From contig WFOX01000042.1 in the NCBI GenBank assembly GCA_015487905.1, forward strand, positions 1-24,731: a stretch of DNA of 24,731 nt. Direction: 5' to 3'. Under the pieces are notes generated by a model. It was not told where the DNA came from. It did no database searches and was given only the letters and a program-made list of their open reading frames with translations. A program made the position numbers and the translations under genes. Positions 16,081-23,847 of this stretch are shown here, one piece after another (position 1 is the first letter of the stretch; each line of letters begins with the position of its first letter). Origin of the DNA: Mariprofundales bacterium. GTDB lineage: Bacteria > Pseudomonadota > Zetaproteobacteria > Mariprofundales > S012-25.

Positions 16081-18093
16081 TCAAGCGGTCTTCTGGCCGC
16101 CCAACGCAGGCTCCACGAGCATCACATCAATCGTGCCGCGCGCCGGATCGGTGGCCTCAATGCGCACCTTTACGGCATCGCCAAGCCCGATGCTTGCGCC
16201 ATGCGGCGCCACGAGCCGATGTCGCACCTCATCCAGCACGCAGTTTGCAAAGATGCGCTCAGCCGGCATGGAGGCATCGGCAAGCGTTTCCTCCAGCTCA
16301 AAAAACACACGCTGCTTGGTCACACCAGATACGCGCGCAGGCACGACCTTGCCGATGTCCTTTTCGTGGTAAAGCGCAGCGAGCATCGCCTGCGTGTCCC
16401 ACTCGGCGCGCTGCTGCTTGCGCTCCTGCGCCGAGACATGCGTGCCGATCTCCTCTAGTTCCTTTGCGGGCTGCACGGCATCGGGATTTTTGCCTGCCAG
16501 CAGGGCTTTAAGACGCCGGTGGACGACGAGGTCGGCATAGCGGCGGATCGGGCTTGTGAAGTGGCAATAGACCGGATAGGCAAGCCCGAAGTGGCCCTCG
16601 TTGTGCGGCGAGTAGCGCGCTTGCTGCATCGCGCGCAGCACGAGCTTGTGCAAGACATGCGCATACGGCTTACCCTCGGAGGCCCAGAGCACCTCGGCCA
16701 CATCCTTGGGCCGCACATGCGCATCCTCGCCGCGCCCGCGGATCGGGATGAACAGCCCAAAGGGTTTGAGGAACTCGTTGAGCGACTCAATCGCCTCCAG
16801 TTCCGGCTCGGGATGCACGCGATACAGCAGCGCACAACCCCTGGCCTGCATCTCGCGCGCCACGGCCACATTGGCGGCGAGCATCATTTCCTCAATGAGC
16901 CGGTGCGCGATGCGGCGCTCGCGCACATGCATGCCGGCCACGCGCCCCTCGTGCAAAAGCGCGCGCACCTCGGGCACATCCAGATCCAAGGCGCCGCGCG
17001 CACGCCGGCGTTTCTCCAAGATCCGAAACAGCGCCGCCGCATCCTTGAGCATCGTGCGCACTTGGGGGTCGGGAATCGCCGTTTCATCCCCGTGCTCCAA
17101 CCAATCCGAGGCTTGCGTGTAGGTAAGCCGCGCATGCGAGCGGATCACGGCCTCGGCGATCTTCACGCCGCGCATGCGGCCTGCGGCGTCAATGCGCATG
17201 CGCACGGCGAGCACAAGCCGCGGCACGCGCGGATTGAGCGAGCAAAGCCCGTTGGAAAGCTTTTCCGGCAACATCGGCAGCACGCGGTCAGGAAAGTAAA
17301 ACGAGTTGCCGCGCGCACGCGCTTCCTTGTCTAAAGCCGTGCCCGGGCGCACATAATGGGCGACATCGGCGATCGCCACCCAAGCCTCAAATCCTTGCCC
17401 GCGCGGGCGCACGAAGATCGCATCGTCAAAATCGCGCGCATCCTCGCCGTCAATCGTCACAAACGGCAAATGCTGCAAATCCAGCCGTCCGCGCATGTCG
17501 CGCGGGCGCACCGAAGGCGGAAGCTTTGCTGCTTCGGCAAGCACAGCCTCGGGAAAGCGCTCAGGCAAGCCAAGCTCCGCAATCACCATATCAATGAGCC
17601 GATGCGGATCGCGCACCTCGCCCAGCACCTCTACGACGCGGGCGCTGGGTGTGGCGCTGCCGCGCACGAGTTCCGCGCGCACCCAGTCGCCGTCTTGGGC
17701 GCCTTTCGCGTCCTTGCGGCGCACCATGAGCATGGCGGGCATCTTCTTGCTGCGCGGCTCAATGAAGGCCGCACCGGCCACGATGCGGAAGCGCCCGAAC
17801 ACCACCGACGGCGCATGTTCCAGGATGCGCACGACGCGCCCGATCACGCGCCCGCGGCTGCGGCTTGCGCGCACCTCCACGACATCGCCGTGCACAAGGC
17901 CCTGCATTTCCTCAGGCGGCAAAAAGAGCCCCTTGCCGAGCTCGTCCACATCCACAAAGCCGTAGCCGTCGGGATGGGCGCTCACCACCCCGATATAGGT
18001 CGGCGCATGCCGCTTGCGCTTTGCGCGGCGCGGCTGCGGCTTGCGCGCGCCTTTGCGCACAACGCTTCTTCGCACTCGTTTGGATCTTGACAT
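16081..18093 (-). CDS. rnr: Ribonuclease R (short form)
   Basis: Processive 3'-5' exoribonuclease of the RNase II/R family that degrades structured RNA and supports trans-translation. The 670-residue product has, in order, a basic N-terminal tail (about 1-30), cold-shock domains starting near IGVVSAHPDGYGFV, the catalytic RNB domain with DGEDARDFDDAIF (Asp215, 221, 223 and 224) and HFTSPIRRYADLVVHRRL, and a C-terminal S1 domain (KVVPARVSGVTKQRVFFEL). It lacks the N-terminal helix-turn-helix and the long Lys-rich tail of E. coli RNase R (813 aa); the short form could also be called VacB/RNase II-like. Coding-strand GGAGAAGGAG just upstream supports ATG 18093. Confidence 0.9.
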   Translation of the reverse strand: MSRSKRVRRSVVRKGARKPQPRRAKRKRHAPTYIGVVSAHPDGYGFVDVDELGKGLFLPPEEMQGLVHGDVVEVRASRSRGRVIGRVVRILEHAPSVVFGRFRIVAGAAFIEPRSKKMPAMLMVRRKDAKGAQDGDWVRAELVRGSATPSARVVEVLGEVRDPHRLIDMVIAELGLPERFPEAVLAEAAKLPPSVRPRDMRGRLDLQHLPFVTIDGEDARDFDDAIFVRPRGQGFEAWVAIADVAHYVRPGTALDKEARARGNSFYFPDRVLPMLPEKLSNGLCSLNPRVPRLVLAVRMRIDAAGRMRGVKIAEAVIRSHARLTYTQASDWLEHGDETAIPDPQVRTMLKDAAALFRILEKRRRARGALDLDVPEVRALLHEGRVAGMHVRERRIAHRLIEEMMLAANVAVAREMQARGCALLYRVHPEPELEAIESLNEFLKPFGLFIPIRGRGEDAHVRPKDVAEVLWASEGKPYAHVLHKLVLRAMQQARYSPHNEGHFGLAYPVYCHFTSPIRRYADLVVHRRLKALLAGKNPDAVQPAKELEEIGTHVSAQERKQQRAEWDTQAMLAALYHEKDIGKVVPARVSGVTKQRVFFELEETLADASMPAERIFANCVLDEVRHRLVAPHGASIGLGDAVKVRIEATDPARGTIDVMLVEPALGGQKTA

Positions 18094-18114
18094 CTCGCTC
18101 CTTCTCCTTACATT
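18087..18114 (+). promoter_or_regulatory. Sigma-70 promoter of tRNA-Leu, overlapping rnr start
   Basis: A perfect -35 TTGACA (18087-18092), 16-base spacer and -10 TACATT (18109-18114, four of six consensus positions), then a GC-rich discriminator (CGCGC). Transcription should begin near 18121, a few bases before the mature tRNA at 18128. The complement of the rnr start codon (CAT, 18091-18093) overlaps the end of the -35 box, and the rnr ribosome-binding site falls in the spacer. The motif is seen directly; activity is inferred. Confidence 0.7.
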
Positions 18115-18127
18115 CGCGCATGCCTGG

Positions 18128-18215
<88 letters not shown>

Positions 18216-18219
18216 GCTT

Positions 18220-18246
18220 CGCCCCGCTTTTTGGCGGGGCGTTTTT
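18220..18246 (+). terminator. Rho-independent terminator after tRNA-Leu
   Basis: An eight-base-pair GC stem, CGCCCCGC (18220-18227) with GCGGGGCG (18234-18241), a six-base loop and a run of T starting at 18242 (TTTTTCGTTTT). It begins four bases after the tRNA CCA. On the other strand no T-run follows the hairpin, so it would serve the convergent ilvE only weakly. Confidence 0.9.
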
Positions 18247-18256
18247 CGTTTTGGAC

Positions 18257-19177
18257 TCACACATAGGTGAGCCAGTCGCGATGCCGCGGCAAGCGCCCGT
18301 GCACGGCGTCAAAGTAAAGCCGTTGTAAGCGTTCGGTGATGGGGCCGCGCGCGCCTGTGCCGATCGTGCGGCCATCCAGCTCGCGGATCGGCGTCACCTC
18401 CGCCGCCGTGCCCGTGAAGAACGCCTCATCGGCGATATACACCTCATCGCGCGTGATGCGCCGCTCCACGACCTCATAGCCCTCCTCGCGCGCAAGCTGC
18501 ATCACGGTATCGCGCGTGATGCCCGCCAGCGCCGCCGTCGGCTCAGGCGTGATGAGCACGCCATCCTTCACGATGAAGATGTTTTCGCCTGAACCCTCGG
18601 CGACATAGCCGTCCGTATCCAAAAGCAACGCCTCGTCGCAGCCTGCGGCCGCAGCCTCGGCCACCGCAAGCATGGAATTGACATAGTGGCCGTTCGTCTT
18701 CGCCTTGCACATCGCGGCATTGACATGCTGGCGCACGAAGCTTGCGGTTTTGACGCGAATGCCGCGCTCTTTGCCGTCCTCGCCGAGATAGGCCCCCCAG
18801 CTCCAGGCGGCGACGATCACATGCACGCTTAGGCCCTCGGCATGCAACCCCATGCCCTCGGAGCCATAAAACGCCATCGGGCGGATGTAGGCGCTCTCAA
18901 GCCCGTTTTTGCGCACGACTTCCTTTTGCGCCGCGATCAGCGTGTCAAAATCAAACGGGATGCGCATGCCCATGATCTTGGCGGAGTTGAAGAGACGCTC
19001 GGTGTGCTCGCGCAGGCGGAAGATGGCCGTGCCGCCCTCGGCTTTATAGGCGCGCACGCCTTCAAAGACGCCCATGCCGTAATGCAATGTGTGCGTGAGC
19101 ACATGCACCTTCGCCTCGCGCCAGGGGACGAACTCGCCGTCAAACCAAATCCAGCCGTCGCGATTGGCAAAATCCAT
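18257..19177 (-). CDS. ilvE: Branched-chain amino acid aminotransferase
   Basis: PLP-dependent transaminase that makes Leu, Ile and Val from their 2-keto acids. The 306-residue product matches E. coli IlvE (309) in length and motifs: WIWFDGEFVPW, HTLHYGMGVFEGVRAYK, the PLP lysine in CKAKTNGHYVN (Lys160), EALLLDTDGYVAEGSGENIF, and the C-terminal FFTGTAAEVTPI region, all typical of bacterial type I branched-chain transaminases. Two ATGs lie close together (19181-19183 and 19175-19177). The GGAGG at 19184-19188 touches the first but is six bases from the second, so I chose 19177. The gene faces the tRNA-Leu terminator and diverges from mlaF across 80 bases. Confidence 0.95.
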   Translation of the reverse strand: MDFANRDGWIWFDGEFVPWREAKVHVLTHTLHYGMGVFEGVRAYKAEGGTAIFRLREHTERLFNSAKIMGMRIPFDFDTLIAAQKEVVRKNGLESAYIRPMAFYGSEGMGLHAEGLSVHVIVAAWSWGAYLGEDGKERGIRVKTASFVRQHVNAAMCKAKTNGHYVNSMLAVAEAAAAGCDEALLLDTDGYVAEGSGENIFIVKDGVLITPEPTAALAGITRDTVMQLAREEGYEVVERRITRDEVYIADEAFFTGTAAEVTPIRELDGRTIGTGARGPITERLQRLYFDAVHGRLPRHRDWLTYV

Positions 19178-19206
19178 CTTCATCCTCCACGCCAAAGCTT
19201 GGCCCG

Positions 19207-19249
19207 AGCATAGCGGGAAGCGTGCGTTTGCGCATGCCGCGGCTATGCT
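19207..19249. promoter_or_regulatory. Inverted repeat in the ilvE-mlaF divergent gap
   Basis: Eight-base arms AGCATAGC (19207-19214) and GCTATGCT (19242-19249), perfectly complementary and 27 bases apart, lie between the divergent ilvE and mlaF starts. Each arm contains TATGCT reading toward one of the two genes, usable as a -10 element. Convincing -35 boxes are not visible on either side, so promoter function is only a possibility; an operator is another. Confidence 0.35.
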
Positions 19250-19257
19250 TGCGCGTG

Positions 19258-20058
19258 ATGCTGCGCGCCGAAAACCTCTCCAAGCGCTTTGGCGACCTCG
19301 TCGCCGTGCGCCCGATGGATCTTGCGATCCCCGCAGGCGGGGTCACCTGCATCATGGGCGGCTCCGGCTCGGGCAAAACGACGCTATTGCGCATGCTGGC
19401 CGGCTTGCTTGCCCCGACCACGGGCCGTATCTGGTTTGACGGGCACGAGATCACGGCGCTGTCCGAGCGGGAGCTTTTTCGCCTGAGGCGGCGCATGGGC
19501 ATGGTGTTTCAGTATTCGGCGCTGCTCAACTCGCTCAATGTCTATGAAAATGTCGCCTTCCCGCTCAAAGAGCACACGGATTTGCCTGAATCCGTCATCG
19601 CCAAGGTCGTGGCGATGAAGCTGGAGCAGGTGGGGCTGCGCGGCACCGAGCACCTCATGCCCTCGGAGCTTTCGGGCGGCATGATGAAGCGCGTGGCCTT
19701 TGCGCGCGCGCTGGTCACCGATCCCGATGTCGTGTTCTTTGACGAGCCGACCTCGGGTTTGGACCCGATCTCGGCGGGCGTGATCACGACACTCATTCAT
19801 GAGATCTCCGAGCACACGGGCATGACCGCGATCGTGGTCACGCACGATGTCCATGCGGGGCTGGCCATCGCCGATCATGTGCTGATCATGTGGCAGGGCG
19901 AGGTGATCGCGCGCGGCACACCGGATGAGATCCGCGCAAGCCGAGATCCGCGCGTGCGCCAGTTCATTGAGGGCCGGCCCGATGGGCCGATTCCGTTTTC
20001 GCGCAGCCGCACGCCGTATTGGGAAGACCTCATCTCGCGCACGGGGGCGCCGCGATGA
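19258..20058 (+). CDS. mlaF: Phospholipid transport ABC ATPase MlaF
   Basis: ATPase of the inner-membrane MlaFEDB complex that moves phospholipids between the membranes and keeps outer-membrane lipid asymmetry. The 266-residue product has Walker A GGSGSGKTT (34-42), the Q-loop MVFQYSALLNSL, the signature LSGGMMKRVAFARAL (the GMMKR variant typical of MlaF), Walker B VVFFDEPTSGLDP and VVTHD. I chose ATG 19258; GTG 19255 is directly in front, and the frame is open to 19222, but the product starts like the family and matches E. coli MlaF (269). No clear ribosome-binding site is present. It is coupled to mlaE by an ATGA overlap. Confidence 0.95.
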   Translation: MLRAENLSKRFGDLVAVRPMDLAIPAGGVTCIMGGSGSGKTTLLRMLAGLLAPTTGRIWFDGHEITALSERELFRLRRRMGMVFQYSALLNSLNVYENVAFPLKEHTDLPESVIAKVVAMKLEQVGLRGTEHLMPSELSGGMMKRVAFARALVTDPDVVFFDEPTSGLDPISAGVITTLIHEISEHTGMTAIVVTHDVHAGLAIADHVLIMWQGEVIARGTPDEIRASRDPRVRQFIEGRPDGPIPFSRSRTPYWEDLISRTGAPR

Positions 20059-20825
20059 CGGCGATTCTGGGACGCATCGGGCGCATGGCGCTTGGGATTG
20101 TCGCGCGCGCGGGCGATCTGCTTTTGCTGGCAATGCAATCGCTTGCGCTGGGCCTGCGCCCGCCGTGGCGCCTGCGCCCGTTCATGGAGCAGCTTTATGC
20201 GGTCGGGGTCGGCTCGCTTGTCGTGATTGCGGTCACCGGCGCATTCACGGGCATGGTGCTCGCGTTGCAGGGCTACTACACGCTTGCCAAGTTCGGCTCG
20301 GAGTCGTTGCTCGGCGCAGGCGTGGCGCTTTCCATCATCCGCGAGCTTGGGCCTGTGCTCGGCGCGTTCATGCTCATCGGGCGCGCGGGTTCAGCGATCA
20401 CGGCCGAGATCGGTGTCATGCGTGTCACCGAGCAGATTGATGCGCTCGCGATGATGGCCGTCAATCCCAAGGCGCGCGTGGTGTTGCCGCGGCTTGTGGC
20501 GACGACCTTGGCGCTGCCTGTGCTCGTGGCGATCTTTGATGCCGTGGGGATTTTGGCGGGCTATGTGGTCGGCGTGGATTTGCTCGGCGTCAATCCGGGG
20601 GCCTTTTGGGCCGAGATTCAGGCCAAGACCACGGGCGAGGACTTGAACGAGGGCTGGATCAAGGCGCTCGTGTTCGGGTTTCTCATTGGTGCCATCTGCA
20701 CCTGGATGGGCTGGCGTGCGAAGCCCACGACCGAGGGCGTGGCCGCAGCGACCACGCATGCGGTCGTGCTTGCTTCGCTTGCCGTGCTCATCGCCGACTA
20801 CATCATGACCTCGTTTTTCCTCTAA
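20055..20825 (+). CDS. mlaE: Phospholipid transport permease MlaE
   Basis: Inner-membrane permease subunit of the Mla system. The 256-residue product is strongly hydrophobic, with the family's N-terminal interface helix, RPFMEQLYAVGVGSLVVIAVTG-type first segment (about 38-57), the conserved LGPVLGAFMLIGRAGSAITAEIG region, VTEQIDALAMMAVNP and PRLVATTLALP, and a final helix ending in IADYIMTSFFL. The ATG at 20055 overlaps the mlaF stop. The mlaD ribosome-binding site AAGGAGG overlaps the TAA stop of this gene. Confidence 0.95.
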   Translation: MTAILGRIGRMALGIVARAGDLLLLAMQSLALGLRPPWRLRPFMEQLYAVGVGSLVVIAVTGAFTGMVLALQGYYTLAKFGSESLLGAGVALSIIRELGPVLGAFMLIGRAGSAITAEIGVMRVTEQIDALAMMAVNPKARVVLPRLVATTLALPVLVAIFDAVGILAGYVVGVDLLGVNPGAFWAEIQAKTTGEDLNEGWIKALVFGFLIGAICTWMGWRAKPTTEGVAAATTHAVVLASLAVLIADYIMTSFFL

Positions 20826-20835
20826 GGAGGCTGCG

Positions 20836-21294
20836 ATGCCGAACTATCGTCGCGTGGAAATCATCACCGGCGCATTCGTGCTGCTGGGCATCGCCGCGGC
20901 ATTTTGGCTTGCCTTGCAGGTGGGCCAGGTGGGCGGCTTCGGCAATCACGGCTATCGGCTTGTGGCCGAGTTTGACGATGCGGGCGGCGTGCGCCCGGGG
21001 GCGGATGTGATGATGGCGGGCGTGGTCATCGGGCGCGTGGAGGAGGTGCGCCTCAAGGACAACGAAAAAGCGCTCGTTGTGATGCGCATCAATGACGGCG
21101 TGAAAATCGCCACCGATGCTTTCGCTTCCATCCGCACGAAGGGCATCATCGGGGATCGCTATGTGCGCATCACCCAAGGCATGGAGGAGGAATACCTTGC
21201 CGACGGCGATGAGATTGAGGAAACCGAATCCGCGCTCAATCTGGAAGACCTCATCAGCAAATACATCTTCACAAGCTCCGGCAAGAAGGAATAA
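20836..21294 (+). CDS. mlaD: MCE-domain phospholipid-binding protein MlaD
   Basis: Single-pass inner-membrane protein whose periplasmic MCE domain forms a hexameric lipid channel over MlaE. The 152-residue product has an N-terminal anchor (about 8-27, IITGAFVLLGIAAAFWLAL), the MCE core with FDDAGGVRPGADVMMAGVVIGRV, then SIRTKGIIGDRYVRITQG, and a short acidic C-terminal helix region (SALNLEDLISKYIF). A strong AAGGAGG at 20824-20830 supports ATG 20836. Length is normal for gammaproteobacterial MlaD, between about 150 and 185 residues. Confidence 0.95.
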   Translation: MPNYRRVEIITGAFVLLGIAAAFWLALQVGQVGGFGNHGYRLVAEFDDAGGVRPGADVMMAGVVIGRVEEVRLKDNEKALVVMRINDGVKIATDAFASIRTKGIIGDRYVRITQGMEEEYLADGDEIEETESALNLEDLISKYIFTSSGKKE

Positions 21295-21305
21295 GGAGGT
21301 GCACC

Positions 21306-21920
21306 ATGCGTAGTGCGTGGCTGGCTGCGGCATTTGCGGCATTGTCGTTTGCTCCTCTGCCTGCAAGCGGGGCGGATGCGCCGCAAGACCCGCAAGCGGT
21401 TGTGAAAACGATGGTGGATGGCGTGCTGGATGTGCTCGCCCATCGCAGTGATCCCAAGCGTCTCACCGAGGCCGAGCGCGAGAAGATCCGCCAAATCGTA
21501 TATCCATACATTGACTTTCGCCGCATGGCCAAGCACGCGCTTGGCAAGACATGGCGCAAGATTTCGGAAGACGAGCGCGCGCATTTCACGAAGCTGTTCC
21601 GCGAGCTCATTGAATACACTTATGGCAACCGGCTTTCCGAGTATCACGGGCAAAAGGTGCGCTTTTTGCCGGCGGAGTTTAAGAAAAACAAGGCGCGCGT
21701 GCGCTCGTTCGTCGTGGAGCCGGACAAGGAGATCCCGATTGAATATCGGCTGTATCGCACGAAGTCGGGCAAGTGGATGATTTACGATGTGCGCGTGGAA
21801 GGCGCAAGCCTCGTGCGCACCTTCCGCCAGGACTTCCAAAGCATCCTTTCGCAAAAGGGCTATGCGGGGCTTGTGAAGGAGCTGGAGGCGAAGGTCGCCA
21901 GGCTCAAGGAGCAGAGGTAA
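21306..21920 (+). CDS. mlaC: Periplasmic phospholipid-binding protein MlaC
   Basis: Soluble periplasmic shuttle of phospholipids between MlaA in the outer membrane and MlaFEDB. The 204-residue product has a cleavable signal peptide (MRSAWLAAAFAALSFAPLPA, with cleavage likely after SGA near residue 23), then QAVVKTMVDGVLDVL, PYIDFRRMAKHALGKTWRK, YGNRLSEYHGQKVRFLP and WMIYDVRVEGASLVRTFRQDF, all typical of the MlaC (Ttg2D) fold. AAGGAGGT (21293-21300) supports the ATG. The usual mlaB gene does not follow; instead the TAA stop overlaps by one base the start of a restriction-endonuclease-like gene. Confidence 0.94.
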   Translation: MRSAWLAAAFAALSFAPLPASGADAPQDPQAVVKTMVDGVLDVLAHRSDPKRLTEAEREKIRQIVYPYIDFRRMAKHALGKTWRKISEDERAHFTKLFRELIEYTYGNRLSEYHGQKVRFLPAEFKKNKARVRSFVVEPDKEIPIEYRLYRTKSGKWMIYDVRVEGASLVRTFRQDFQSILSQKGYAGLVKELEAKVARLKEQR

Positions 21921-22774
21921 TGCGCGCCGAGGCAAGGCGATTGAAGACTATCTTGGATGCTATGGAGAGGTTTGAAGCATCCGCCAGTCGGAGGGGGACG
22001 CCGGCTGGTTCAAGAGAAGAGGGGAATAAATTTGAACACCTTGCTGGGGAAATGTGGGCGTGGTTTGCGCTTTCCTTGAGAAGGGATGTTGCTGGGATTT
22101 GCAATGTCCGGGATGGGAGCTATCGGAGCATTGTCCTCTATCACAGCAAGGGGTGCATTGTGCTACCGCGCATTAATATTACTCATCTGAGCGAGGAAGC
22201 TAGAAATGAGGTTGAAAAGATTACAGATATTAGAAATGTCAAGGAACCATGGAAAGAACGGGCAATAAAAGAGAATAAGGCATCCTTTCTTGTGAGCGAT
22301 GTTCTCAGAAACTGGATCAACTCTGGAATATGTGAGGAGATATCTCCTGAGAGCGGTCCGTTTTCTGGCTCCAAATACCCCGAGATATTTCAGAATATCC
22401 GCACCAGATTTGATGGAGCCATATCTATATTTCAGGTAGATAATCACAATGTATTCTTAGCGGAAAAAATTCTGTTAGAATACAAAACGGCAAAAGCATC
22501 TGATGAGGAGAAAATTGACGGCAATGCCCACGAGCGCCTTTCATTTCAAATCATGCAATATCTTGAATTGGCAACGCAGTTTCCCAAATGTTCTCTAGCT
22601 GTATTTGCCAATGGAGCATTTGTGAAGTATAAAAACAAATACCACATCAGTTTTCATGCTCAATCTAGACGCTTATCTTGTTTCTGCTGGTTTGAGATGG
22701 ATTATTTATGCACAAGCATGGATTATCTTCGTTTTTTAAACAAAATTTCTGCTAAGGTAAAGAGTCTGGGATGA
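21920..22774 (+). CDS. Probable type II restriction endonuclease (PD-(D/E)XK)
   Basis: Not recognised as a named enzyme. Restriction function is inferred from a nuclease-like motif and the directly coupled DNA methyltransferase. The 284-residue product has RFDGAISIF (Asp165) and LLEYKTAK (Glu187-x-Lys189) with 21 residues between, matching a PD-(D/E)XK core, then DGNAHERLSFQ (200-210). No membrane or signal segment is visible. The ATG overlaps the mlaC stop (TAATG), with AAGGAG in the mlaC tail as ribosome-binding site, and its TGA overlaps the methyltransferase start (ATGA). Base composition drops sharply a little inside the gene: 22201-22260 is 33 percent GC by hand count, against 75 percent for 1801-1860 in ntrB. 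Recent transfer is likely. Confidence 0.65.
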   Translation: MRAEARRLKTILDAMERFEASASRRGTPAGSREEGNKFEHLAGEMWAWFALSLRRDVAGICNVRDGSYRSIVLYHSKGCIVLPRINITHLSEEARNEVEKITDIRNVKEPWKERAIKENKASFLVSDVLRNWINSGICEEISPESGPFSGSKYPEIFQNIRTRFDGAISIFQVDNHNVFLAEKILLEYKTAKASDEEKIDGNAHERLSFQIMQYLELATQFPKCSLAVFANGAFVKYKNKYHISFHAQSRRLSCFCWFEMDYLCTSMDYLRFLNKISAKVKSLG

Positions 22775-23847
22775 TCAAGTATATTGGCTCCAAGAAAAAG
22801 CTGCGCGGCATTATCTTGGATGCAATCAGACGTCTTCCCGGGGTCAAAACCGTGTTCGATGTGTTCTCTGGGGCAGGGCATGTTTCCTACGCATGTAAGG
22901 AAGCGGGCTATAGAGTGATATCCAATGACTATGCTGCTTATGCTCACGCAATCGCTACCTGCTATATTCAAGCAGACCGGGAAAAGTTCTATCATGAAGC
23001 GGCAAAAATCATTCGCGATCTGAATCAAATAAAGCCAAAGCATGGGTATTTCACCGAAATATTTTGCGAAAAATCAAGATTTTTCCAGCCAAAAAATGGA
23101 ATGAAAATTGATGCGATAAGAGATAGAATAGAAGAGCTCGGGCTATCATGGGAACTCAAGGCAATACTGTTGACTTCTCTCATAGAGGCTGCCGACAAGG
23201 TAGATTCTACTGTTGGTGTGCAAATGGCCTATTTGAAGCAATGGGCGCCAAGGTCTTACAAAGATATAAGACTGGAAGTTCCACCTTTGCTCCCCCGTTC
23301 CCCCTTTGGAGAGGGCATGGCGATGCGTTTGGACGCGATTGAAGCAGCGAAAAAGGTGGGACATGTGGATGTAGCATACATTGATCCGCCCTACAACCAA
23401 CATTCATATTTGGCAAACTATCACATCTGGGAAACATTGGTGCTTTGGGATAAGCCCCCTGTATACGGGAAGGCATGCAAGAGAATTGATGTCAGAAGTA
23501 GGAAGAGCCTATTCAATAGTAAAAAGTCAGCTAAGATGGCATTGTCCAACCTTGTGAAAAATCTGGACTGTGATCATTTGATAATATCATTTAACAATGA
23601 AGGATTTCTTGGCGTTGATGATATATTTGAAATCATGGAGAAAGATTTTGAGGCATCTTCTATCTCTTCCATTAGCGTGGATTATAGACGGTATATAGGA
23701 TCAAAGATTGGTGTGTATAATCTGGAGGGTAAGAAAGTCGGGAAAGAAGGGCCGTCAAGAAACAAAGAATATCTTTTTGTTGCAACAAGATCGGAACACA
23801 AGGTTGGGATTGCGCAGCAAAAACATTTAGCCTTTTTGGAGGACTGA
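22771..23847 (+). CDS. D12-class DNA N6-adenine methyltransferase
   Basis: A 358-residue site-specific DNA adenine methyltransferase of the alpha (Dam-like, D12) group, probably protecting sites cut by the upstream enzyme. It opens with the SAM-contact motif X KYIGSKKKL (3-11), then motif I DVFSGAGHVSY (30-40, the FxGxG-type loop), a variable target-recognition region, and motif IV DPPYN (205-209) followed by YHIWETLVLWD and KSLFNSKK, then HLIISFNNEGF. Target sequence cannot be read from this. It overlaps the nuclease gene (ATGA) and dnaQ (TGATG). AT-rich with A/T-ending codons, unlike its neighbours. The GGAGG used by dnaQ lies in its last codons. Confidence 0.9.
   Translation: MIKYIGSKKKLRGIILDAIRRLPGVKTVFDVFSGAGHVSYACKEAGYRVISNDYAAYAHAIATCYIQADREKFYHEAAKIIRDLNQIKPKHGYFTEIFCEKSRFFQPKNGMKIDAIRDRIEELGLSWELKAILLTSLIEAADKVDSTVGVQMAYLKQWAPRSYKDIRLEVPPLLPRSPFGEGMAMRLDAIEAAKKVGHVDVAYIDPPYNQHSYLANYHIWETLVLWDKPPVYGKACKRIDVRSRKSLFNSKKSAKMALSNLVKNLDCDHLIISFNNEGFLGVDDIFEIMEKDFEASSISSISVDYRRYIGSKIGVYNLEGKKVGKEGPSRNKEYLFVATRSEHKVGIAQQKHLAFLED
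23838..23842 (+). promoter_or_regulatory. dnaQ ribosome-binding site inside the methyltransferase gene
   Basis: GGAGG four bases before the dnaQ ATG (23847) lies within the final codons of the AT-rich methyltransferase gene. dnaQ translation initiation therefore depends on sequence belonging to the acquired cassette. Seen directly; use is inferred from spacing. Confidence 0.7.

Noticed and set aside
21920..23847. Mobile-element boundaries (direct or inverted repeats, integrase) around the restriction-modification genes
   Set aside because: No matching terminal repeats, target duplication or recombinase gene are visible at either edge.
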